Source: Hemicordylus capensis (lineage: Eukaryota; Chordata; Lepidosauria; Squamata; Cordylidae). Taken from it: DNA of 64,000 bases. The stretch is from the NCBI RefSeq assembly GCF_027244095.1, contig NC_069661.1, positions 121,833,501-121,897,500 on the forward strand, in the 5' to 3' direction. Every line of letters starts with the position of its first letter. The stretch's first letter is position 1. The position numbers and the translations under genes were made by a program. Shown here piece by piece: positions 1 through 11,704 of this stretch. The notes beneath the pieces were generated by a model. It was not told the origin of the DNA. It did not search any database and saw only the letters and a program-made list of their open reading frames with translations.

Positions 1-1579
1 TGACTTGTGGAGTCAGCTGACCACATTCAGGTGGGGGACATTTGACAGTGATCAGGTCAATATCGCAGCCCAACCTGGCAGGCAATCCTCCTTGTTAGGT
101 GGAGCAGCCACATTTCTGTGTGGGGCTTATGGGGGTGTGGGGGGGGGCAGAAGTTGGCCAGCATACCACACTGGCCAACTTTTCCCCCTTCTTGCTGCCA
201 GAGTAAGATTTAGGGTAGAAGGATAAAGCAGCGACGACATAGCAGTTTTCAACAGAAAATTTCTCAAGTGGTTTAGAAAAAGAATGATAATAACATGGTT
301 CCCTGTCCCCATAGGGCTTGCATTCTAGAGCATTAACTTACTGTGGGACTGTGTAAACACTGATCTAATAGAAAATTCATTATGTATACCAGGAATTAAA
401 TCACTAACTCACTCTATAAGAAATAAGGATGTTTAGCTGGACTAAGTATCTCAGTTTCAGATTCTACTTGAATAGCAAATGTGACCATACTACAGCTACT
501 TCTAGAAGGACAGAGAGGAAAGACCTTGGGGCATGTCTTAACTCCTCCTTCTAGTCTTGTCCCTAACTTCCCTTTAGATTTTTCTTTCTATAAAGCTTTT
601 TAATGGGTTCCTCAAAAAACAAACTCCATAAGTGGAATTTTATGGAGGTTTCTGGGTAGATCTTTCTACCTAGAAACCCTGAAAAGGCTCCCACTGCTGT
701 GCACACATTCAAAAGAAAATCAGAAATAATAAGGCATGTGGTGTATCTCTGGGGTGTTTGAAGCCCTGGCCTTACAGCCTAGGTGGCTAGCCAGGAAACT
801 GTAGTCTGCACAGCAGTGTTTCTGTTCCTTTAGGGTATTGTTTTCATCCTTTGCCATCAAGTGCTCTGCGGGGGGGAATTATTTTAGCCCCTTTGGTTGT
901 GACTGTAGCAAATGCTTTAATAGTGTAATGGGTAACTTGGGATAGATATTTTTACAGATCACTTTATTATTTGTTAATTACACCTTTTAAGTTCCCCATC
1001 CCGTTCTGTCTATTCACTATCATAATGATTTCAGAAGAACACTCATTTCTTATTGCAGGTGAATATGTGTCTTTATTGCTGGGTGGGTAGAGAACATAAC
1101 TAAAATTTAAACTGCAGTCGGAGCAAAGCAAAGTCCAAAGGCTTTGTCTAGAGCCAGCCCATAGTAGAAAGCTCTATATTTAATTCTTCAGGGGCCATGT
1201 TACTACAGAGGTTGTTTTTCCCCAGGTTCACTTGAGTAATCATAGGGTGACTAACCATGAAGAATCGACCCTGATTCAAGATGAATTCAAATAAGTGAGT
1301 CCATTCCTCCTAGTGCACTGCTAGAAGGAGCATTAGCCCCACCACCACCTGCCATATTTGTTTAATAAAATTGTTCCTATTGGCATTGCTAACACAAGGA
1401 CCATATGCTTCAGATGTCTGGCCATGTGCTCTGAACCTCTTGCCTGCCTGCCCCCCTACGCCTCCATCACCAACCTTGTCTGGACAAAGCAGGAGGTGGC
1501 AGCAAGGGAGCACACTTTGGAAGGGAATAAAAAAAGATCCAAGCCAGCAGGTTCTTCCATCACAACCCCTGCCTTTGAG
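1..1579. other. Unassigned intergenic or OTOP1-intron DNA
   Basis: No coding exon, SINE head or LINE domain was recognised. If OTOP1 continues to the left, this is part of its intron 1. A G-rich run sits near 130-150. Confidence 0.4.
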
Positions 1580-2470
1580 CCTTCAGATTCAGATTAGGTT
1601 TATTATAACCCAATATCAGAAAACAAGCAGAAAACAGAAACAAGGGGGAAATGCAAAGTTATAGAAAAAACAATACAACTTATAGCTTACATCAAGTTCA
1701 TATATGATATTATAGATACACTAAATCAATACTCAAAGACCAACACTTCCCCAGGGGATAAAATTACAGATTTAACCATCTAATGCAGCAGGCCCTGGAG
1801 CAAAATTTTGCAGCACTAAGATAATGTCTGTGTTGCAATCTGAAAGAAGAAGAAAATTTATCTGACCTGCCTGGAGATTTCTTTAAAATTGGAGTTATAA
1901 AAATAAAATGAATACCTCTGTAAAACTGGCAATATAATATCATGTGGTCCACAGCTTAGTTCAGCCTCCCACTTCTTGCAGGGAGAAATCTGATCTGCAT
2001 AGGAAATTCAGAGGTATCTCCCCTCCAGTACAGCGGATGGCAGCTCATTCAGCCACACTAAGGTGAAAGCTCTCCTGTACTTCAATATTACAAGATTCTA
2101 GAGATATTTTGCCAAGGAGAAATCATTACTACTACTTCCGACTTCCAAACAGCAGGAGGCCAGACTCCTGTTCCTTTGCAAGTCCATACCCCAAATGTGT
2201 TGTTTTATGGTCTCCTTTGCCTTAGAATAGCCCAGAGACAGCAGGACTGGGGACAGAGTCCGCAACTCTGGAGTTTCTCTTCTAAAACTCTCATCCAGCC
2301 TGAATGGAAGCTGTTGGCCAGAGTTAAAGGGGTCAGTCTCATAGGGCAAAACATTAGTTTGAGCCAGAAATGTATTTAACCAAGTTTGTGCACTTATGAG
2401 ACTGACCCTGACTCCATACAGAGACCAGCATTAGGGACACAGGGTGATACTCTGAAGATCACTTTCAAAA
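1580..2470 (-). mobile_element. Decayed non-LTR retrotransposon, C-terminal ORF2 part and 3' end
   Basis: On the minus strand, broken frames give peptides typical of the C-terminal region of a LINE ORF2: an AFTLVWLNELPSAVLEGRY-like motif, a cysteine/histidine-rich knuckle remnant, and a later CRSDKF-like stretch with KFCSRACCIRWLNL. The element ends at about 1580 with the short tandem AATCTGAATCTGA, a typical LINE 3' tail. Several frameshifts and stops mark it as old. The family is unresolved; R4/Dong- or Vingi-like LINEs are candidates. Confidence 0.55.
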
Positions 2471-2497
2471 ATTTTGACTGGATCACCTCCAAGGCAT

Positions 2498-2704
2498 TTT
2501 CCAGATTATACGCTGCAATGGATTCATAACATGTCGGTTGAGTGCCCCTCCATATTGCCCGTGTTTTGACATCACAATCGCTGCATTGTCATCTGGGCAT
2601 TTTTCAGATTACACACTACAATGGATTTGTAACGTGTCTGCAAAGTACCATTCCGCATTGCCCATGTTTTGACATCACGGTCGCTGTGTTGTCATCTGGT
2701 GCAG
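2498..2704. repeat. Two-copy tandem repeat, about 103-bp unit
   Basis: Two diverged copies of a unit beginning TTTTCCAGATTA / TTTTTCAGATTA and ending TTGTCATCTGG. Both hold GTTTTGACATCAC near the end. It lies between the two LINE fragments and may be part of an inserted element. Confidence 0.7.
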
Positions 2705-3092
2705 TCCATATTTCTGATGCCTTGATTTGGGTTTCATTGATGTGTTATGACCCTATAATGTTGTAATAGGGTTGCAGGAAAGTAGCTGGTATTTTTCTGT
2801 AGTAGGGAGGCTTGCCCCATTTCAGCATGGTGTGAAGTTTTTTTATTCCAGAAATAACTTTTTTTTGACTGCTGAATATTTACTATGTGCCAGTTTGAGA
2901 AACTGTGTGTATGTGTGTGGGGGGGATTTCTCACCCTACCTTCGCCCCACAACAGCCCAACACCATTTTTCTGTTTGTAAATGCCATTTTTTCTTTTCTT
3001 TCTGACATGGCCTATTCTTTCTGACATGGCCTACCCTGCTGGCTCAACTTCCTCCTGCCCAGCTCATGCTGAAGTGAATGCTTCGAGGCGGT

Positions 3093-3245
3093 GGTGGCAC
3101 CTGGCTCCATAGCACACCCAAGACAAGAAGCAGCCATGCATACCACGCCTCACACTAGATGCTGAAGCAGCTCTGGAGCAGCATGCTTGCTGCCCAGCCA
3201 GCCAGCTGCTTCTTGCCCTGGGCACGTGATGGAGCCAGGTGCCAC
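3093..3245. repeat. GC-rich inverted repeat (about 42-bp arms)
   Basis: Arms 3093-3134 and 3205-3245 are reverse complements with a few mismatches (GGTGGCACCTGGCTCCAT versus ATGGAGCCAGGTGCCACT). The spacer is about 70 bases. It could be the core of a small foldback DNA transposon within the GC-rich stretch 3050-3470. Confidence 0.6.
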
Positions 3246-3639
3246 TGCCACTGGAGGAGCAGCTGCCTCGCTGTGAGCAGGGCTCCCTGTGGCAGCTGCA
3301 GCAGCATGGCTACAAAGGAGAGGGGGGGCAGGCCCGGGTAGCGGCCACTCGCCTCCCCCAGCCCTGCGGAATGGAACCTCCAGGCAGGCAGGGGCGGAAG
3401 GCACAGGGCTAGGGCTCGGCAGCCACTTCCCCTGGGGTTGGTGCTGCTCCCTCTTTTTATGGCCCCCTCTCTGCTATGGAAGTAAAAACAAAAAAATTGC
3501 TGAAATCACTTGCACAAGGGTGCAACAATACAATGATTTGTTTTGGAATGGTGCTTACACTTGCTGGCGGATTTGTGCAAGACAGCTGAGAAATTTCATT
3601 TTTAAAATATGTCACACACACACACCACAACTCCATTGG

Positions 3640-4150
3640 CCCAAATGGAACAGGAGGAGGGGCAGATAAATACATTTCAAGGAGAATATGGACACTACAG
3701 CCTTGAGAACACGTTGCAGTGGACGGGCAATATGAATGGCTACCAGCCTACAACGAAGATCTGAATAACACTTTATTCTCGGTTTGCATCCGTTGCCGTA
3801 TTCAGTCACACTTTGCAATGCTTTACCCATTGAAAATCTCATAGTCCCAAAAATGCCCTGGGGGCAAAAATCCTTGTAAACACAGGACTGTGATCCATTC
3901 AACAGTTCAGCAACTACCTTACCCTGGAACATCCTAACCATGGAAGGAATAAGCAACCATCCATTTGAAAAATGGAATCTGAAGGTTTGTGCAACACTAA
4001 GGATCACTGCAGTCTCCGTGACATGGGCAATCTGGGCCCTCCAGGAGCCAAAGGCCTGGAAAACAATTCCCCAATATTTATACAGCGAGTCTGTCCCATG
4101 GTTTGGCCATTTATCTGCCATCTATGTTTAGTTAGGCTCTTAGTAAAAAT
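3640..4150 (-). mobile_element. LINE ORF2 fragment (region after the reverse transcriptase)
   Basis: The minus strand is open for about 169 codons with YKYWGIVFQAFGSWRAQIAH and KVVAELLNGSQSC, which recall the segment following the YADD box in LINE reverse transcriptases (an S-W-x-x-H-I-x pattern, then KVxxxLLYG). Orientation matches the fragment at 1580-2470, so both are probably one element split by later insertions in 2470-3640. No host gene similarity was recognised. Confidence 0.45.
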
Positions 4151-5386
4151 CTTGACTTCTGTTTTTTAATAACTGATGATCAACTTTTCCTTTGAGCAAT
4201 AGCACAAAAGCCCGGAGGGCTCTCCACAGCCCTACTGCTGAAAAAGAGAGAATAGCAGCAGTATCATCACATATAATAGGGCAAAAACAGGCCTGTTCGC
4301 CAATCTTAGAGGGTGAAAACGAGGGTCATTAAGAGCCTGGACCATTGAATGGATAATAATAATTTAAGAGGAAGGGAGCCAATATGCAACCCTGCTCCCC
4401 CCACCCCCATTTAAAGGAACTAAATGTGACAAATGGCCCTGTGGATTACAACATACCCTTAGATGGTTATTTTCATTCTGTGAATGCATGCATTTGAGGC
4501 TTCAGCATGCATTTGTAATCAACACACCATGCATTTGTAATCAACAGGGGAAGGGATGGAGCAAAGAACCTTTGCCCCATTTTCCAGCCACAAGAGCAAG
4601 GTGGTTGCTCTGAGGGCTGACTCTTTTGGCACATGGAATCCTTTACCTCATGCCTAGCAGCAACCCAGCTGTCAAGCCCAAATGAGGGGGTGGCAGGTGG
4701 TCCTTGTGCCCAGCAGCAAACTAGCTTCTGGGTTCAATGGAAGGGGGAAGTGGGTAGACAACCCGCCAAAAAGTACTCTACCCCCCTTAAATTCTATTTA
4801 AAATAATTGTGCAACAGGAAAACCACTGAAAAAAAGGGAAGAGAGGGAGGGAGGTTCGTTGGTTGGTTAAGGAGTGATATACTAATGCACAGTAACCCTT
4901 TCCCAGATTTCATGTGGTGGCAAGGCTGCTGGAAGTAGTAATTACAAAGATCAAGAGATATATGAAAATATGAGGATATATTAAGTCCTAGCAGCAACTC
5001 ACCTTGCCAAAACATTCCAGATACAGCAAGGATGCACTGGTGATTAATGACTTCAAAAACTGGAAGAGAGTGCTGGATTCCTTTAGAGAGCTTGAACATG
5101 TTTAGTTATCAGAATGGGGGGAGCTTCTGAGCCTGACAATATCATCAACTGTTCATGTTCTTTAAAGACTCATTCTTTAAATGTAGGCTGCCATTGTCAT
5201 GCCGCAAATTAAAAAGTCAATTTTGAGGAAGGAGGGAATCCTAGGTGGGGCTTTAGAAGGGGTGGTACACCTACTGCCTCCACCCTAGCTACAGACCTGC
5301 TGCAGCCTAGAGGGAACCCTTGGCTCACAGCCCCTATATTTCTGCCTTTTTGAGGGACCAGAACACTGGCACTGCAGGAGGTAAGG
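4151..5386. other. Unassigned DNA
   Basis: AT-rich, with no exon or element domain recognised apart from the small direct repeat at 4506-4546. Probably OTOP1 intron 1. Confidence 0.4.
4506..4546. repeat. 19-bp direct duplication
   Basis: The 19-mer CATGCATTTGTAATCAACA occurs at 4506-4524 and again at 4528-4546. It is a simple local duplication in otherwise unremarkable DNA. Confidence 0.85.
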
Positions 5387-5595
5387 CAAGCCTGCTCAAC
5401 TTTGGCCCCCCAGCTGTATTTGGACTACAACTTTTTTGGAAGTTTTTTTGAAATTTTTGGAAGGGCGGTATAGAAATTGAATTAATAAAAACAGCAACAA
5501 CTCCTCCCATAATCCCCAGCCACATTGCCCAATAACCAGGGATTATGGGCATTGTAGACCAACATCAGCAGGAGGCCCAAAGTTGAGCAGCCCTG
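5387..5595. mobile_element. hAT-type MITE with 7/8 target duplication
   Basis: Terminal inverted repeats are CAAGCCTGCTCAACTTTGG and the reverse complement of CCAAAGTTGAGCAGCCCTG. The flanks AGGTAAGG (5379-5386) and AGCTAAGG (5596-5603) match at 7 of 8 positions, the 8-bp duplication expected of hAT transposition. A short L2/SINE-tail-like piece (AAGGGCGGTATAGAAATTG) lies inside, near 5460, and splits the two arms. Confidence 0.75.
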
Positions 5596-5717
5596 AGCTA
5601 AGGTGCCAAAGATTGGCTGCTACACACATACACACCAACACAAACATATGCAATAGGCAAAAGAGCTTCCATATTAGGTTTGGCACTAGGAAATTAAAAA
5701 CCCTTAATCCACAATTA

Positions 5718-5813
5718 AGCCTCAATTTAATACCTGTATGTAACAGGTATTAACTATTAACTTAAGGGTGTTAATAGTTAATACCTGTTACATGCAGGTA
5801 TTAAATTGAGGCT
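5718..5813. repeat. Near-perfect hairpin, 44-bp arms, 8-bp loop
   Basis: Arms 5718-5761 and 5770-5813 are reverse complements at 43 of 44 positions; the loop is TTAAGGGT. Each arm also holds a smaller palindrome around TACCTG-ATGTAA-CAGGTA. It can form a cruciform in DNA or a long hairpin in RNA. No target duplication was found, so it may be a MITE core or a structure-driven inversion duplication. Confidence 0.9.
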
Positions 5814-6354
5814 ATTTACATCATTCCATGTGGCAGCAATTATATGTAAGGCCAGTCGCATAAACCACCACAATAAACAGATCAGGGAATTTCGACCAAT
5901 CCAGGGAACCACATTCTGTGGACTAATCAGAGATAAAACTCCTGACCACCATGAAGGCAGGACTTTGGTTTATTTTTTGCATTTCTAGGCTATGCTTCTC
6001 TATAGCAATCAGTTCCAGAGTGGCTTGCCCCCGCCCCCAAATCATACAATAAAATCCACAAACAAGTTGGGAGCACCACCACACCAATATTACAAGTGCC
6101 CAAGAGGAGTTAGAGGTAAACTTGGAGGCCACTTACAACACTGGAGTAGAAAGCCCAAGTTAGGACCCTGCTCCTTTTCATTCCTGCAAGCTTTAGGCTA
6201 AGAGGCAGCGCTTGCACACCCTGCAGGCCTGCTTCTCTATTTAGGAGCTCAGCTAAGCAGAGAAACAGAGAAGCCACTTCGGGCTTGCTTGCAGGCTCTC
6301 TGGGAGCTCTCCCAGGTCCTGCAGAACTCACACTTTCTCTGATACCAAACATGT
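5814..6354. other. Unassigned DNA
   Basis: No exon, SINE head or LINE domain recognised. Confidence 0.35.
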
Positions 6355-6745
6355 TGAGGCTCTCCACATGAACAGTGTGGAGAACCAGAAGGGGTTAGGC
6401 GGGGAGAGGGGGCCAAGCCCATTCTCCCCGCACACGAGCACCTGTGGAGCCGACACAATTACCAGCTCCATCATGGAGCTGGTAGAACCTGCAGGGATCA
6501 GGGGCCGCCCAGCCCCCAGAAGTCCCAGGATTCACTGTGCAGGGCATCCTGGGGAGACCCCCAAGGCCGGGAGCTTGTTTTAGCCACCCATCAGGGGTCT
6601 CCTTCTGAGTCACCATGGCGCAGAGCCTCACCGTGGCATCTCATGGTCGGGTAAATGGGTTTAGTGGAGTGTGTGCTCTGCTAACCTCATTTAAGGAGAG
6701 GGGTATTTTTGGAGGCTTGCTGCCAGGAGCCACACAACTCCTGTT
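6355..6745 (-). repeat. GC-rich dispersed repeat, family with CATCCTGGGA core
   Basis: Contains GGGGAGAG...CCCATTCTCCCC, CCAGCTCCATCATGGAGCTGG and CAGGGCATCCTGGGGAGACC, and ends in GCTAACCTCATTTAAGG. The same ordered blocks occur in the opposite direction at 50936-51417. Probably a non-autonomous DNA transposon; its class is not established. Confidence 0.5.
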
Positions 6746-7270
6746 GCAGCACACAACTTGGAGAAACCAAGCTAGGGCCCCTTATCCCGATTTCTCCTTG
6801 TTGTGGGGATAGTCACATTGCCTGATAGCTACTGACCCATGCAAGATGCCTCCTGCTTCAGCGAAGCTCCCAAGTTTTTCTCCCTGCCCTATGGTTTCTC
6901 AGCCAGGTTGTTCCAAGACACAGGACAGCCAGGTTGGTCCAGGACAGCTCCTTGTCTAGCACACGCATACTAGCCTCAAGCTTCTAAGTCTTGTGCAATT
7001 GAAAAATCTGACAATCCTAGATATGAGCACTACCAATTTCAACCTTTCAGTCACTGTGCACTACCAATGCTGCACTGCACCCCTCCGCCTGCCTCCTGTC
7101 TGCTTACATAGTGTTGCCTGCAAAAACCACATACAAACAGACTTTTTGTTTGTTTTTATTTCTTTCAGTTCATGGACGAAAAGCCAATATGTACAAAACC
7201 CAATATGTTTTAACCTTTCAGCCCTTTTGTTTGGGGATGTGAGCAGGAAACCCAGAGTCCCCAGGACCTT
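6746..7270. other. Unassigned DNA before the CR1 tail
   Basis: No coding or repeat domain recognised. A local direct repeat (ACAG-CCAGGTTG-TCCA) lies near 6900-6950. Confidence 0.35.
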
Positions 7271-8260
7271 AGAACATAAGAGCAGTCGTGCCAGATCTGG
7301 GCCAATGCCAATCTAGTCCAGCATCCTGTTTCACACAGTGGCCATCAGTTGCCACTGGGAAGCCCACAGGTGAGAGCTGAGGCCATGCCCTCTCTCCTGC
7401 TGTTGCTTCCCTGCAACTGGTAATGAGAAGCATCATAGGCTGGAGGTGGCCTATAGCCCTTGATAGACCTGTCCTCCATGAATTTATCTAAACCCTTCTT
7501 AAAACCATCCAGGCTGTTGACTGTCACCACATGTTGTGGCAGAGAATTCCATAGGTAGTTATGTGTTGTGTGCAAAAGTACTTCCTTTTGTCAGTCCTCA
7601 ATTTCTTGGCAATCAGTTTCATGGTATCACCCCTAGTTCTAGTGTTATGCAAAAGGGAGAAAAATTTCTCCCTTTCAACTTTCTTCACACAATGCATGAT
7701 TTTATAGACCTCTATATTGTCTCCCCTCAGTCATCTTTTCTCTAAACGAAAAAGCCCCAGGCCTTGCCTCATAAGGAAAGTGCTCTAGGCCACTGATCAT
7801 CTTAGTTGCCTTCTTCTGTACCTTTTCCAGTTCTACAATGACCTTTTTAAGATGTGGTGACCAGAACTATATGCAGTACTCCAAATGTGACCGCACCATA
7901 GTTTTGTATAAGGTCATTATAATATTAGTATTTTAATTATTCAATCCACTTCCTAATGATTCCAAGCATGGAATTGGCTTTTTTCACAGCTGCTGCACAT
8001 TGAGTTGATACTTTCAACAAGCTGCCCACCACCACCCCAAGATTCCCTCTCCTGGTCAGTCACCGACAGCTCAGATCTCATCAGCATATATGTGAAGTTG
8101 AAGGGTTTTGCCCCAATATGCATCACTTTATACTTGCTACAATTTAACCACATCTGCCATTTTGTTGCCCACTTACCCAGTTTGGAGAGCTCTTTTTTGA
8201 GCTCCTCACAATCTGTTGTGAGGAGCCTTGTCCATCAGTTAAGACACCAATGTGGTTGAT
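7271..8260 (-). mobile_element. CR1 LINE: end of ORF2 and 3' UTR, decayed
   Basis: Minus-strand peptides, spread over several frames, match the CR1 ORF2 C-terminus: a NCSKYKVMHIGAKPFNFTY block, a group around VTDQER, a YKIMH-like region, and finally LWNSLPQHVVTVNSLDGFKK. The 3' UTR then reads CTGGACTAGAT and ends with TCTTATGTTCT, the characteristic CR1 terminus, at about 7271. Full-length CR1 ORF2 is about 900 codons, so this is a 5'-truncated copy with several frameshifts. Confidence 0.85.
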
Positions 8261-8794
8261 TCTCCTCCAGCAACTGTGCTTTGTGAATCGAAGAGATGTC
8301 ATCTCCAAAGTAAGAATAACTTTGGCCACACCTACTACTCCATCACTACACTACTACTACTTTGGTTAAGTCATATCTTTCTCTCCCTCGTTTCTTCTCT
8401 TTCTGGTGAACTGTAGCCAGCCCTGTTTGTTCCTCCCTGGTTAAGCTGGCCTAGAAAGACTGCAACCCGTAAGTGTTCCTGCAAATTAGGCATGTAAGCC
8501 CAATTCTAATCTTGAAGTTATTTTGCAAGATTTTAACTTTCTAATATGCCTAGTCTTTTCATCTACCCCTTATCCTTTATTACTAAACTTGAATTAAAGT
8601 TTAAAAAAATTATTTTGACCATGTGCATTTAGTATAGTGTTTGAATGCTCTGAAGAAAGTTGACCCCCTACATCTGTGTCTGTCCCCCCTACATCTGGCC
8701 CACCTACATCTGTGTCTGGCTCATGCAGTTTTCCCTGAAATCCAAAATACAAAGGGATGTTTACTAGAGAGACGCTACAGAGACATAAGTTTTG

Positions 8795-8867
8795 GGCGGT
8801 ATAAAAATATGTTAGATAGACAGATAGATAGATAGATAGATAGACAGATAGATAGATAGATAGATAA
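8795..8867 (+). repeat. L2-like 3' tail and (GATA)n microsatellite
   Basis: GGGCGGTATAAAAATATG is the typical end of an L2-type LINE or SINE. It runs straight into a GATA/GACA microsatellite at 8813-8867. Confidence 0.8.
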
Positions 8868-9896
8868 AATATATCTTCCAAACTATGTAGTTGGGGAAAC
8901 TATGTACAACCCTCAGAGGCCACTTATTCCTAATGCACAAACCCTGAAAGTCCTAGGTCCTCCTTAATACCTCTTTAGGGTTGTATCAAGGAGGTGGTGG
9001 CAGCAAGGACTCCAAAAAAAAGAGGAATAAAAAGAGTCAAGAGGTGGATAACTCCCAATTGGCCCACTCTCCATCTGCAACCCTCAGGAACATAGGGCTT
9101 CCTGGGGAAAGAGAGGATGTCAAAAAGTGCTGCTTTACCACTGTACCAGTGCAATTAGTTGGGAAGTGCTGTTAGAGAGTTTCTTGCTGCACTAGTTCAT
9201 CCTTGATCTGTATGTCAGCCATTGGTTTTGAGCCATATGGCTCAAACCTTCTGCTGTACCACCAACTTAAACTGTCATTCTATGCCCCTGAGACACACAG
9301 ATGCATTCCTATGTAGGGAAAGGTCATGGGTAAATATAAGACAAATTTGACTCATGAACAAATCAGGGTGTGAAAAGAGGGACAGGGCAAAGAGATGAAG
9401 GATGCTCCCCTCCCTCCTTTTGCCCCAATTCCACTCTCTCCCCACATCATTCACTCATTTATTCCCTCTATCACATAGACATGTATACACATTCTCTCTC
9501 ACATACACACACAAGGCTGGCCTGATCATGTAGCAAAATGAAGTGTGTTGCCTCAGGCACTGAATTTGGGGTAGCAGCAAAATTCAGAGCCATCCACCCC
9601 ATTCATTCACCTCAACTGCAGCTGGAAGAACCACAGCGCCATCAACACCACTCTGGCCAGCCCAATACTATGGGCAGCATCACTGTAGTCCCAACTCTAT
9701 ACCTCCTCCTCTTCCCACCTCCTCCTCTGGTTCCTCTCTTTTCTCCAGGACTGCTGCCATTGCTGGGTGCAGCAACATTATCACTTCCTACCATCACAAC
9801 AGCAAAGAGCAGAAGTGGCATAGCAGGAACAGCCAGTAAGAGGCAGCATTTGGCAACCAGTTTCAGGCAACAAAATGTCCTGAGCCAACCCTGCAT

Positions 9897-9900
<4 letters not shown>

Positions 9901-9946
<46 letters not shown>
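9901..9946. repeat. (CA)n microsatellite, about 23 units
   Basis: Uninterrupted AC dinucleotides; this length is likely to be polymorphic. Confidence 0.97.
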
Positions 9947-9948
<2 letters not shown>

Positions 9949-10063
9949 TTCTTTGCCCCCACACCTTGAAACAGCAACAACTGGCAGCAACAGAGAGCAG
10001 TGATGAGTAAACAAAACCCTGCTAGAAATCTTAGAAGTGGGAAACAGCTGAACTTCTAGCTAA

Positions 10064-11695
10064 CTCTTATTTATTTATTTTTACATTTTTATACCGCCTT
10101 TCGTTAAAAGAAAGCCCCAAGGCGGTTTACAAAAATTAAAAACATACAGTAAAAAGCAGTAAAAACATCAAGCTAAAAACAGGCATAAAAACAAGACAAC
10201 AGATAAAAACACACAAGAACAGCAGTAAAAGACGATTATGTAAAAGCCTGGGTAAAAAGCCAAGTCTTTAAAAGCTTTCTAAAAGCTGTGATGGAGTCTG
10301 AGGAACGAATGGCCACCGGGAGAGCATTCCAGAGTCTAGGGGCAGCAACAGAGAAGGCCCTGTCTCGAGTGCACGACAGCCGGGCCTCCCTCATTGTTGG
10401 CACCCGGAGCAGGGCCCCCCCAGATGTCCCAGTCAAGCGGGCAGCAACCCTTGGGAGCAGGCGGTCCCTCAAATACCCCGGGCCCAAACCGTTTAGGGCT
10501 TTAAAGGTCAAAACCAGCACCTTGAATTGGACCCGGAAACAAACCGGCAGCCAGTGCAGCTCTTTCAAAATGGGGTTGATGTGTTCCCAACGGGCAGCTC
10601 CGGATAGAACCCTCGCTGCCGTGTTTTGCACTAGCTGTAGTTTCCGGATATTCTTCAAGGGCAGCCCCACGTAGAGCGCGTTACAGTAATCCAGCCGCGA
10701 CGTGACTAAGGCATGGGTAACCGTGGCCAGATCTGCCTTCTCAAGAAAGGGATACAACTGGCGCACCAGCCGAAGCCGTGCAAAGGCACCCCTGGCCACC
10801 GCCTCCACCTGAGCCTCCAAAAGCAGAGCCGGGTCCAGTAGTACCCCCAAGCTGCGTACTTGCTCCTTCAAGGGGAGTGCAACCCCATCCAGAACCGGTA
10901 AAATCTCCTCATCCCAATTGGCTCTCCTACTGACCAACAGTACCTCCGTCTTATCCAGATTCAATTTCAGTCTGTTAGCCCACATCCAACCCATCACGGC
11001 CTCCAGCCCCCGATTCAGGACATCCACCGCCTCCCTAGGATCAGATGACATGTAGAGATAGAGCTGAGTGTCATCCGCATATTGCTGACAACTCAGTCCA
11101 AATCCCCGGATGACCTCTCCCAGCGGCTTCATGTAGATGTTAAACAGCATGGGGGACAAGACCGAACCCTGCAGGACCCCACAGGCCAACGGCCACGGGG
11201 CCGAGCAGTAGTCCCCCAGCACCACCTTCTGGACCCTCCCCTCAAGAAAGGAGCAGAACCACTGCAATGCAGTGCCTCCGATTCCCATACTCGAGAGGCG
11301 GCCCAGAAGGATACCATGGTCGATGGTATCGAATGCCGCCGAGAGGTCCAGCAGAACCAACAGGGACGCACTCCCCCTGTCTAGTTCCCGGCATAGGTCA
11401 TCCACTAGAGTGACCAAGGCAGTCTCAGTTCCATACCCAGCGCAGAAGCCAGATTGAAAAGGGTCCAGATAATCCATATCATCCAAGACCCTCTGCAGCT
11501 GGGACGCCACCACACACTCCATCACCTTGCCCAAAAAGGGCAGGTTAGACACAGGTCTATAGTTGTCCAGGTTGGAGGGATCAAGGGAGGGCTTTTTTAA
11601 TAGAGGTCTTACCACCGCCTCCATAAGGCACGATGGCATCCTGCCCTCCCTTAACGAAGCTCTTCTTAGCAAGAACCATATTTCATCTAATTAAG
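10064..11695 (-). mobile_element. L2 LINE, 5'-truncated, with open reverse transcriptase region
   Basis: The minus strand is open for at least 478 codons, in frame from about 11689 to the stop near 10236. In order: RPVSNLPFLGKVMECV (fingers), LLDLSAAFDTIDHGILLGRL (palm, catalytic Asp), GVLQGSVLSPMLFNIYM, the catalytic box QQYADDTQLY, LNLDKTEVLLV and RSLGVLLDP, then the thumb and C-terminal region with TSRLDYCNALYVGLP, LHWLPVCFRVQFKV and RLWNALPVAIRSS. This is the L2 pattern. The endonuclease is absent because of 5' truncation at about 11695, directly beside a hAT element. The 3' UTR ends in GGCGGTATAAAAATG and a TAAA-rich tail near 10064. With no internal stop, this copy is young compared with the other LINE pieces here. 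It encodes no complete ORF2 and cannot move by itself. Confidence 0.93.
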
Positions 11696-11704
11696 TAATC
11701 CTAT

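Larger units (their letters stand above)
8261..10062. other. Mostly unassigned DNA with microsatellites
   Basis: Apart from the GATA tract at 8813-8867 and the CA tract at 9901-9946 nothing recognisable was seen. Open frames around 9538-9980 run through the CA repeat on both strands and have no domain. Confidence 0.4.

Noticed and set aside
3612-4121. 169-codon minus-strand frame as a host gene
   Set aside because: The motifs fit a LINE ORF2 segment better, and it has no splice structure.
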